From Tyto alba (Eukaryota; Chordata; Aves; Strigiformes; Tytonidae), in contig NW_024881282.1 in assembly GCF_018691265.1 (NCBI RefSeq), positions 25,694,899 to 25,758,898 on the forward strand: a stretch of DNA of 64,000 nucleotides. The letters are read 5' to 3'. The notes under the pieces were generated by a model. That model saw only the letters and a list, made by a program, of their open reading frames with translations. It ran no database searches and had not been told where the DNA came from. Numbering within the stretch: position 1 is the first letter of the stretch; the number at the start of each line of letters is the position of its first letter. This document shows positions 62,701 to 64,000 of this stretch, piece after piece. The position numbers and the translations under genes were made by a program.

Positions 62701-63048
62701 GGTTGTTCCAAGGTAGAAGTATAAGATAAGGTTGTCACTGTCTATTATAAAACATCGAACTGAACCAGATGACGCTATGTCTCTAACCTAAAGCACTGTG
62801 CCTGGTGCTTTCAGTATATCCTTCTATTTTGTGTAAACTGCTATTTTTATAGTTTTATTCATTAAGAAATATCCCTATTCAGTGAAATACAATCTGTATG
62901 TGTGGTGTTCCATAATAAACTGAAAAAACTTGTTGAATTTGTTTTTCTTTTTTAGAGTAATATATAAGCTATTGGCTTCCAAAAGTGAGAGTATATGGGT
63001 GCAAGCTTTGAAAGTCCTTGGATATTTTCTTAAACACTTGGGTCATAA
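581..63048 (+). CDS. NBEA: NBEA (neurobeachin), internal part of gene: 15 exons
   Basis: Neurobeachin is a very large (about 2,950 residues in mammals) BEACH-domain scaffold, reported to bind PKA regulatory subunit and to act in Golgi/endosomal and synaptic membrane traffic. Joining 581-681, 938-1033, 4750-4871, 14522-14648, 20602-20721, 26270-26416, 33492-33689, 34123-34256, 47084-47192, 49572-49724, 50490-50658, 59894-59973, 60742-60804, 60913-61010 and 62956-63048 gives 1,810 nt, one unbroken frame, with GT donors and AG acceptors throughout. The product covers the end of the N-terminal helical segment, the ConA-like domain and the first part of the alpha-solenoid. The paralogue LRBA is the main alternative. 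Residues as I recall them ([36 protein letters not shown]) fit NBEA better than LRBA. The 5' and 3' parts of the gene lie outside the window. No frameshift or stop is seen, so it looks functional. Confidence 0.95.
682..937 (+). other. NBEA: Short NBEA intron (256 bp)
   Basis: This phase 0 intron runs gtaagc...ttcacag. It contains an A/T homopolymer patch near 769-785 and nothing else recognisable. Confidence 0.85.
938..1033 (+). CDS. NBEA: NBEA exon b (linker into ConA-like domain)
   Basis: The exon is 96 nt, 32 codons, phase 0 on both sides. The product starts [19 protein letters not shown] and ends NFPGCSAA. The FFNFPG stretch is a conserved lead-in to the ConA-like domain of NBEA/LRBA proteins. 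The acceptor is ttcacag and the donor gtaagt. Because it is symmetrical, skipping it would remove 32 residues without a frameshift. Confidence 0.93.
3434..3608 (-). mobile_element. CR1 LINE 3'-end fragment
   Basis: The text cacagaatcacagaagagtt, followed by ggttggaagggatcttgggcggtcatcttggtcaacccc, ggcttttgagcatctccaaggatggggacttcacaacctc and gcgacctgtgccggtg, is the reverse complement of the CR1 3' untranslated/ORF2 end. The CR1 sense strand is minus, with its 3' octamer end at about 3434. It is 5'-truncated, as usual for CR1. Confidence 0.9.
4012..4150 (-). mobile_element. Old, diverged CR1 3'-end fragment
   Basis: The order atcacagaaa ... gacctctgaagttcatcttgtctgatttcctccc ... gttagatcaggtattcagggccttgcccag ... 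tgaaacctc follows the CR1 3'-end layout (tail, 'gacctc..gtcatctagtcc', 'agatcaggttgctcagggcc'). It has far more mismatches than the 3434 copy, so it appears older. CR1 sense is minus. Confidence 0.7.
4689..4747 (+). promoter_or_regulatory. NBEA: Extreme polypyrimidine tract of a 3' splice site, with 24 consecutive T
   Basis: A pyrimidine-dominated stretch leads directly into CATTCCAG before the 4750-4871 exon, and 4718-4741 is 24 uninterrupted T. This is a U2AF2-type polypyrimidine tract by position. The homopolymer is likely to vary in length between individuals or assemblies. Confidence 0.8.
4750..4871 (+). CDS. NBEA: NBEA exon c (start of ConA-like domain)
   Basis: The exon is 122 nt: 40 codons plus TG of a split Cys codon (phase 2 donor). 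The product begins [20 protein letters not shown] and continues through [15 protein letters not shown] and YLY. This is the first beta-strand region of the ConA-like/laminin-G-like fold found in BEACH proteins. The start at 4750 is fixed by the CCAG acceptor and by continuity from ...GCSAA. The donor is TG|gtaagt. Confidence 0.95.
7405..7416. repeat. Short CA microsatellite
   Basis: Six CA units follow a TCTCTC stretch. It is short and probably of little consequence. Confidence 0.7.
8030..9340 (-). mobile_element. CR1 LINE fragment (about 1.3 kb) with decayed reverse transcriptase
   Basis: Reading the minus strand gives, in CR1 ORF2 order, an RT palm/thumb segment ([49 protein letters not shown]) at about 8510-8905. 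It continues in another frame with [17 protein letters not shown] and [18 protein letters not shown] at about 8380-8510. The catalytic box is F-T-D-D where the family has Y/F-A-D-D. The frame change near 8510-8560 and internal gaps show it is dead. The 3' tail with the octamer repeats is missing or unrecognisable at the 8030 end. Matches to upstream CR1 text (tccatgctgactattccc, cgtagaaggc) extend to about 9170 and weakly to about 9340, so that boundary is approximate. Confidence 0.88.
8380..8905 (-). pseudogene. CR1 ORF2 reverse transcriptase remnant, frameshifted
   Basis: Two overlapping minus-strand frames (8510-8905 and 8380-8685) each carry part of the CR1 RT C-terminal region. The N-terminal part is in the first frame and the C-terminal part in the second, so at least one frameshift separates them. 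The RT active-site motif is altered (FTDD). The large plus-strand open frame at 8390-8872 is only its antisense shadow. No function is expected. Confidence 0.85.
9427..9448. repeat. T22 homopolymer, preceded by (TTTTG)-like repeats
   Basis: There are 22 consecutive T at 9427-9448, after an imperfect T/G repeat from about 9392. This is low-complexity sequence. Confidence 0.9.
10065..10083. repeat. A19 homopolymer
   Basis: Nineteen consecutive A are followed by CAAAAAAC. No recognisable SINE or processed pseudogene body lies directly upstream. Confidence 0.85.
11701..11789. repeat. (T)nG low-complexity tract ending in T26
   Basis: Imperfect TTTTTG/TTTG units run from about 11701 to 11763, then 26 T at 11764-11789, followed by ACAG. 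The end therefore resembles a strong 3' splice acceptor (T26-ACAG). No NBEA-like exon follows, so it is a decoy acceptor or pseudo-site. Confidence 0.9.
12540..12915 (+). other. Unclassified GC-richer block with a 72-codon open frame
   Basis: Relative to the surrounding intron, this block is GC-richer, with CpGs (agaaagcgctgtgac, gtgcgctgta, cttcggcccc, ctgcgcaagaa, agggcggaga). It contains an open frame at 12571-12789 rich in Arg/Lys/Glu ([20 protein letters not shown] at its start) and, further on, a TATA-like tctataaatg at about 12893-12902. I do not recognise the protein. An old LTR/retroelement piece, a repeat of unknown class or a conserved noncoding element are all possible. I make no functional claim. 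Confidence 0.35.
14522..14648 (+). CDS. NBEA: NBEA exon d (ConA-like domain)
   Basis: The exon is 127 nt: one base completing Cys (TG|T), then 42 codons starting [18 protein letters not shown] and ending [11 protein letters not shown]. The [13 protein letters not shown] and KGKGFQHCV stretches are hallmark strands of the NBEA/LRBA ConA-like domain. Leu-Lys in TSLKSKGKG is, from memory, NBEA-type where LRBA has Ile-Lys. The acceptor is ctttcttttcag and the donor AAG|gtaagc, phase 0. Confidence 0.95.
17726..18713 (-). mobile_element. Solo LTR of an avian endogenous retrovirus (copy 1, about 990 bp)
   Basis: The element begins tgttgtggtttgagcccaga and ends gaaacccgacaca. It shares ordered blocks with the 34854 and 38488 copies: cacccattatggtca, gcaaaagacagactcgtt, ggacagtgagaag, the ccacccctcc run, ccactgacctgggtgtt, cttcttaaatacgtt, ctgattggctcagccttgg and gagctttgagaagcttctcaca. 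No gag, pol or env sequence adjoins it. Minus orientation is inferred from the sister copies, where AATAAA and a TATTTAAG-like box read on that strand. No clear target duplication is seen here. Open frames inside it (for example 17892-18317 minus) look incidental. Confidence 0.8.
19311..19775 (-). mobile_element. CR1 LINE 3'-end fragment
   Basis: The fragment runs from catagaatcaataagattgaagg (tail end) through tttgaatatctccaagcaaggagactgca, cagcctgtgctagtg, tcttctttatcccttgcccatcaagtatttatacacatgg, cttctcttctccagactaaacag and cagcctctcctcacgtatcagaggcttc to ggccctttctggact. This is the standard CR1 3' order read in reverse complement, so CR1 sense is minus. It is moderately diverged. Confidence 0.88.
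20602..20721 (+). CDS. NBEA: NBEA exon e (ConA-like domain)
   Basis: The exon is 120 nt, 40 codons, phase 0-0. It starts [20 protein letters not shown] and continues [20 protein letters not shown]. The [13 protein letters not shown] motif and CYVNGQLVS hairpin are diagnostic for BEACH-protein ConA-like domains. GDMAWHVN matches my recollection of NBEA, against GEITWFVN in LRBA. The acceptor is tgtctttccag and the donor gtaaga. Confidence 0.95.
21960..21983. repeat. T24 homopolymer
   Basis: There are 24 consecutive T mid-intron, followed by CTTGGTGCTCTCTTTTTTTG. It is low-complexity and length-unstable. Confidence 0.9.
25573..25588. repeat. A16 homopolymer
   Basis: Sixteen consecutive A follow AAATTTAAAAAG, within intron. 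Confidence 0.85.
26270..26416 (+). CDS. NBEA: NBEA exon f (end of ConA-like domain)
   Basis: The exon is 147 nt, 49 codons, phase 0-0. It starts [20 protein letters not shown], then [20 protein letters not shown] and ends GPGYK. The [14 protein letters not shown] segment is one of the most conserved in NBEA/LRBA. The acceptor is ctgatacag and the donor AAG|gtaata, slightly weaker than the other donors in this gene. As I recall the mammalian protein, the Thr in VYVFTEAL is Ser there, a mild substitution. Confidence 0.95.
29085..29190. repeat. AT-only low-complexity tract
   Basis: About 105 bp of nearly pure A/T consists of repeated TTTATA/AATATT words with many short self-complementary segments (for example atttataaat and tatatata). 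It is probably an expanded AT-rich simple repeat. Confidence 0.8.
31389..31950 (-). mobile_element. CR1 LINE 3'-end fragment, relatively well preserved
   Basis: It begins at the CR1 tail (gtcacagaatggttaaggtt, then ggaagggacctctggaggccatctggtccaacc). It continues through caccctcacggtgaaaaagt, cttcaggtatttatgcacatggatgagatccc, ctctcagcctttcctcacaggagaggtactcc and ggcctcccccgtgctgaatgg to cctaatgcagc. CR1 sense is minus, and the element is truncated at its 5' end near 31950. It is closer to a typical CR1 than the 8030 copy, suggesting a younger insertion. Confidence 0.92.
31516..31791 (-). pseudogene. CR1 ORF2 C-terminal remnant
   Basis: A 91-codon minus-strand frame contains [51 protein letters not shown] and NHFFTVRV. 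This is the C-terminal tail of CR1 reverse transcriptase after the RT core. It is an incomplete fragment with no RT catalytic residues. The 202-codon plus-strand frame at 31574-32182 is its antisense shadow, extended by chance. Confidence 0.85.
32963..32985. repeat. TG/TATG microsatellite
   Basis: Alternating GTGTGTGTGTATGTGTGTATG occurs in intron. It is an imperfect TG repeat. Confidence 0.85.
33492..33689 (+). CDS. NBEA: NBEA exon g (ConA-like domain exit, linker)
   Basis: This is the longest exon here: 198 nt, 66 codons, phase 0-0. It starts [19 protein letters not shown], then [36 protein letters not shown] and ends ALMLQ. AEHHK..LYDGKL and [12 protein letters not shown] are conserved in the NBEA/LRBA group. 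An open frame begins 60 nt upstream in the intron but the tttttttttcag acceptor marks the true border. The donor is CAG|gtttgt. Confidence 0.95.
33690..34122 (+). other. NBEA: NBEA intron (433 bp)
   Basis: This phase 0 intron is AT-rich, with a TTTATTTATTTATTTTATC stretch before the TTTTAG acceptor. No other element is seen. Confidence 0.85.
34123..34256 (+). CDS. NBEA: NBEA exon h (start of alpha-solenoid)
   Basis: The exon is 134 nt: 44 codons plus TG of a split Cys (phase 2). It starts [19 protein letters not shown] and continues [15 protein letters not shown]. The HS...[12 protein letters not shown] pattern recurs across BEACH proteins just after the ConA-like domain. The tail [11 protein letters not shown] is NBEA-like, where LRBA differs. 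The acceptor is caattttag and the donor TG|gtaagc. Confidence 0.95.
34849..34853. repeat. Target-site duplication (left) of LTR copy 2
   Basis: CCTGC lies immediately before the TG of the LTR and is repeated immediately after its terminal CA. Confidence 0.75.
34854..35923 (-). mobile_element. Solo LTR of an avian endogenous retrovirus (copy 2, 1,070 bp) with 5-bp target duplication
   Basis: The element starts tgttgtggtttgagctcaga and ends ccaggaca, flanked on both sides by CCTGC (34849-34853 and 35924-35928), a perfect 5-bp target-site duplication. It shares the block order of copy 1 (gtggtttgagc, cacccattatggtcatgggc, aaagacagactcgtt, ggacagtgagaagc, ccaccCctccgttctt, ccactgaccttggtgtt, gattggcttgaccttgg, gagctttgagaagcttctcaca). 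A minus-strand AATAAA (reverse of tttatt at about 35041-35046) could be its polyadenylation signal. It has no internal viral genes, so it looks like a recombination-derived solo LTR. The open frames inside are incidental. Confidence 0.85.
35924..35928. repeat. Target-site duplication (right) of LTR copy 2
   Basis: CCTGC follows the terminal ACA of the LTR and matches 34849-34853 exactly. Confidence 0.75.
38204..38330 (-). mobile_element. CR1 internal ORF2 fragment (no 3' end)
   Basis: The text gtcttgaacctgatcttctcctacagtggg ... ttcattctcccagcccctgtctttgcc ... gcacttgccagtgaagactgaggcaaaaaagta is the reverse complement of a CR1 ORF2 region well upstream of the 3' end. It is unusual because CR1 copies are normally kept at the 3' end. 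Its 3' part has been deleted, or the neighbouring LTR insertion and deletions broke it up. CR1 sense is minus. Confidence 0.8.
38483..38487. repeat. Target-site duplication (left) of LTR copy 3
   Basis: GTGCT immediately precedes TGCAGTAGG. Confidence 0.8.
38488..39054 (-). mobile_element. Solo LTR of an avian endogenous retrovirus (copy 3, 567 bp, internally deleted) with 5-bp target duplication
   Basis: The element starts tgcagtaggttaatcctggc and ends gcagaccaataca. GTGCT flanks both sides (38483-38487 and 39055-39059). The blocks gatgccaggtacccaccaaagctgctc, atcactccccctcctcagctgga, ccaacccctccgttcttctc, gatgggctcagcctcggccagcc, tctagcagcttctcaca and ctagccccctcac are typical of a GC-rich avian LTR family I recognise. 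The GC-rich middle seen in copies 1 and 2 (tandem 'ctccagcgtggg' units) is missing here, so about 500 bp seems deleted. A minus-strand AATAAA and a TTTAAG box support minus orientation. No viral genes are present. Confidence 0.87.
39055..39059. repeat. Target-site duplication (right) of LTR copy 3
   Basis: GTGCT immediately follows CCAATACA and is identical to 38483-38487. Confidence 0.8.
40927..40943. repeat. (GAAT)n short tandem repeat
   Basis: About four GAAT units lie between AAATAT and ATGAGT. It is short and may be stable. Confidence 0.7.
41897..41924. repeat. (AAAC)n microsatellite followed by A15
   Basis: About seven AAAC units are followed by AACAACAGAG and 15 A (41934-41948). Confidence 0.9.
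47084..47192 (+). CDS. NBEA: NBEA exon i (alpha-solenoid)
   Basis: The exon is 109 nt: one base completing Cys, then 36 codons starting [20 protein letters not shown] and ending [11 protein letters not shown]. The amphipathic helix pair is typical of the armadillo-like region. [16 protein letters not shown] matches NBEA, where I recall LRBA as [15 protein letters not shown]. The acceptor is ctttacatgcag, with a rather weak pyrimidine tract, and the donor AAG|gtacgt. Confidence 0.95.
47193..49571 (+). other. NBEA: NBEA intron (2.4 kb)
   Basis: This phase 0 intron contains an A-rich/AAAC patch (about 49259-49315). No recognisable element is seen otherwise. Open frames at 47310-47699 and 48438-48668 are Phe/Leu-rich translations of T-rich intron. 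Confidence 0.8.
49572..49724 (+). CDS. NBEA: NBEA exon j (alpha-solenoid)
   Basis: The exon is 153 nt, 51 codons, phase 0-0. It starts [20 protein letters not shown], then [20 protein letters not shown] and ends IWIHTPAK. The [17 protein letters not shown] motif is shared by NBEA and LRBA, while [15 protein letters not shown] is NBEA-specific as I recall. The acceptor is tttttcctcag and the donor AAG|gtaatt. Confidence 0.96.
49725..50489 (+). other. NBEA: NBEA intron (765 bp)
   Basis: This phase 0 intron contains one short CR1 tail fragment (50291-50372). The remainder is AT-rich. Confidence 0.85.
50291..50372 (-). mobile_element. Short CR1 3'-end fragment
   Basis: The text catagaatcagaacatttag, followed by tttggaagggacctcttgaggtcattccag and cagtccagcccctgcc, is the last roughly 80 bp of a CR1 3' end in reverse complement. 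The element is severely 5'-truncated, and CR1 sense is minus. Confidence 0.85.
50490..50658 (+). CDS. NBEA: NBEA exon k (alpha-solenoid)
   Basis: The exon is 169 nt: 56 codons plus one base (phase 1 donor). It starts [20 protein letters not shown], then [30 protein letters not shown] and ends TPKGL, with the G of the next Asp codon. The [17 protein letters not shown] segment is strongly conserved. The acceptor is gttcttcag and the donor G|gtaagt. Confidence 0.96.
54341..54392. repeat. A23 homopolymer plus AAAC-rich tail
   Basis: Twenty-three A (54341-54363) are followed by caaacaagaaaaccccaaac and aaacaaaaaacag. This is low complexity, and no SINE body is recognised upstream. Confidence 0.85.
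59646..59678. repeat. A14 run and (TA)n dinucleotide repeat
   Basis: An A-run is followed by aatatatatatatatatag, about eight TA units, roughly 215 bp upstream of the 59894 exon. Confidence 0.85.
59894..59973 (+). CDS. NBEA: NBEA exon l (alpha-solenoid)
   Basis: The exon is 80 nt: two bases completing Asp (G|AT), then 26 codons, [19 protein letters not shown], followed by [16 protein letters not shown] continues directly from [14 protein letters not shown] matches NBEA, where I recall LRBA as EMLSLRAF. The acceptor is cgcttcttccag and the donor AAG|gtaaaa, phase 0. Confidence 0.95.
59974..60741 (+). other. NBEA: NBEA intron (768 bp)
   Basis: This phase 0 intron contains a T17 run (60317-60333) and a second T15 run (60722-60736) that forms the acceptor tract, ending CTTAG. 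Confidence 0.85.
60742..60804 (+). CDS. NBEA: NBEA exon m (63-nt microexon-like exon)
   Basis: The smallest exon here is 63 nt, 21 codons, phase 0-0: [20 protein letters not shown] and a final Glu. [17 protein letters not shown] is conserved between NBEA and LRBA, and DRG is the NBEA form as I recall. The donor is GAG|gtacat, a non-optimal sequence followed by a 108-bp intron. Confidence 0.95.
60805..60912 (+). other. NBEA: 108-bp NBEA intron, in phase 0 and free of in-frame stops
   Basis: The intron runs gtacatttcc...gtcatacag. Its length is 36 x 3, the flanking exons are phase 0, and reading through gives 36 sense codons with no stop. An internal tgctgttcag|gttagt could be a cryptic acceptor/donor pair. 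I infer it is normally spliced, because joining 60804 to 60913 gives the conserved TMHE-DENIHDV. Confidence 0.85.
60913..61010 (+). CDS. NBEA: NBEA exon n (alpha-solenoid)
   Basis: The exon is 98 nt: 32 codons plus CG of a split Arg. It starts [20 protein letters not shown] and ends [12 protein letters not shown](R). The [14 protein letters not shown] and AFDQRNG blocks are conserved in BEACH proteins. The acceptor is cttgtcatacag and the donor CG|gtaaga, phase 2. Confidence 0.96.
61011..62955 (+). other. NBEA: NBEA intron (1.9 kb)
   Basis: This phase 2 intron is AT-rich without a recognisable repeat or RNA gene. It ends gtttttcttttttag. Confidence 0.8.
62956..63048 (+). CDS. NBEA: NBEA exon o (alpha-solenoid), last exon in the window
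   Basis: The exon is 93 nt: one base completing Arg (CG|A), then [30 protein letters not shown] and AA of a split Lys codon (phase 2). The [11 protein letters not shown] motif follows RNG(I/L)R in all NBEA-type proteins. A tandem AG (tttagag) offers a second acceptor 2 nt downstream, which would shift the frame. The donor is AA|gtaagt, so the gene continues past the window. Confidence 0.96.
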
Positions 63049-64000
63049 GTAAGTATAGTTTTAAAATTTTTAGTGGTGTATTTAAGTTCACAATTCTTAC
63101 TGTCTTTTTGTCATGATTGTTGTATATTCTTTGACAGTGTTTAGAAATTACTTAAAATAAAATTGTTATGTATTCTGATTAATAATTTGCACACCCTCTT
63201 AGCTTTATACATTGGGATAAAATTAATTTTCCGGTTAACTTGTTACTACTATGACATTTGAAAAGATGGAGTGATTGTCTGCCAAATATGTGATATGTTG
63301 AAATTCAAGTCTTAAAATGATTGAAAAACCTTTTTCCAAAAGTATATTTTATAAATGTATATTGCATGTTCAGCTAAGGATAACAGCAAACATATGAGTG
63401 TCATAAAAAAATTGTTTCTGGAATTTTCAGTGTCTTTGCAATAGAAGTTTCAGGGCAGTACTTTTAAAAATAGCTTTAAAATGATGGGAAAATGGAAGAG
63501 AAGAATATGTTATTCACATGGGAAAGTTTCAGAAGGAAAAGCAAACAAAGTAGCCATAAAAAAGGAGGTAAGGACATACCCCTATGCAAGAAATATTCCC
63601 ATTTAGAAAGAACTGATGTCATGAAATAGACATACTTAGTCTCATCTTCCGTATTTTGGTGTTAAGGAAGAATTAAAAAGCATGCAGTGCTGCGTAACCT
63701 GCTGCTGCTCACTCTTCCCCATCTGCATGTGGTGTTTAGCTTCCTGCTGAGGTTTAACCCACAGTGATATTCCAGTGGGAGACTGCTGTATAAAAATTAG
63801 CCGTGTGCTTCACAAGAGACAACTTCATGTAAAACCTCCTTAGAAGGGAAAGTAGCTAGGAGTCCAGCCAGAGCGCGGTATTTCTAGACACGCTTTTCTG
63901 CGTAAGATCAATAAAGTATGACTGTATAATTGAGAGACAGTTAGTTGAGAATATGTTCCCAAATGGGCTTTTTCTTTTGGGATCCAGCAAGCCAAATAGC
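63049..64000 (+). other. NBEA: NBEA intron, 5' part, running off the window
   Basis: AT-rich sequence continues to the end without a recognisable exon. The next exon should start with one base completing Lys (AA|G). Confidence 0.75.

Noticed and set aside
581..63048. Assignment of the gene to the paralogue LRBA
   Set aside because: Distinguishing stretches ([59 protein letters not shown]) agree with NBEA rather than LRBA as I remember the two. A database alignment would settle it.
1..64000. tRNA, rRNA, snoRNA, miRNA hairpins, CRISPR arrays, operons
   Set aside because: None could be supported by eye. A covariance-model scan would be needed to exclude small intronic RNAs.

Overview
The window is vertebrate nuclear DNA, most likely from a bird. 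It is AT-rich and intron-dominated, with scattered short exons that have GT...AG borders, several 3'-end fragments of CR1 LINEs, and solo LTRs of a type I recognise from bird genomes. No bacterial, phage or CRISPR-like organisation is visible, and almost all of the short open frames are chance, antisense or repeat-derived.

One gene explains all convincing coding sequence. Fifteen consecutive plus-strand exons (581-681 to 62956-63048) join in frame, with compatible phases and no stop, into about 603 codons. They encode the N-terminal third (roughly residues 180-780, estimated from memory of the mammalian protein) of neurobeachin, NBEA, a BEACH-family scaffold and putative PKA-anchoring protein of vesicle traffic. 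The order is the end of the N-terminal armadillo-like helical segment, a concanavalin A-like/laminin-G-like domain (4750-26416, running into 33492-33689), then the start of the long alpha-solenoid (34123-63048). The gene runs off both ends: the start codon and the DUF1088, PH, BEACH and WD40 regions lie outside.

Layout: 1-5 kb has three exons. 5-14.5 kb is a long intron with a 1.3 kb CR1 remnant, a T26 tract and an unexplained GC-richer block. 14.5-34.3 kb has five exons, separated by introns holding a solo LTR and CR1 pieces. 34.3-47.1 kb is the largest intron, with two more LTRs, one CR1 piece and candidate conserved noncoding blocks. 47-63 kb has seven exons, including a pair separated by a 108-bp intron that is open in frame. 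The rest is intron to the end.

I found no clear new biological system. The most useful leads are the open 108-bp intron, which could be retained as a 36-residue insert; a 24-T homopolymer forming the polypyrimidine tract of the 4750-4871 exon; a same-strand (antisense to NBEA) bias of all seven recognised CR1 fragments; three related solo LTRs within 21 kb, two with 5-bp target duplications; and an unidentified block at about 12,540-12,915.
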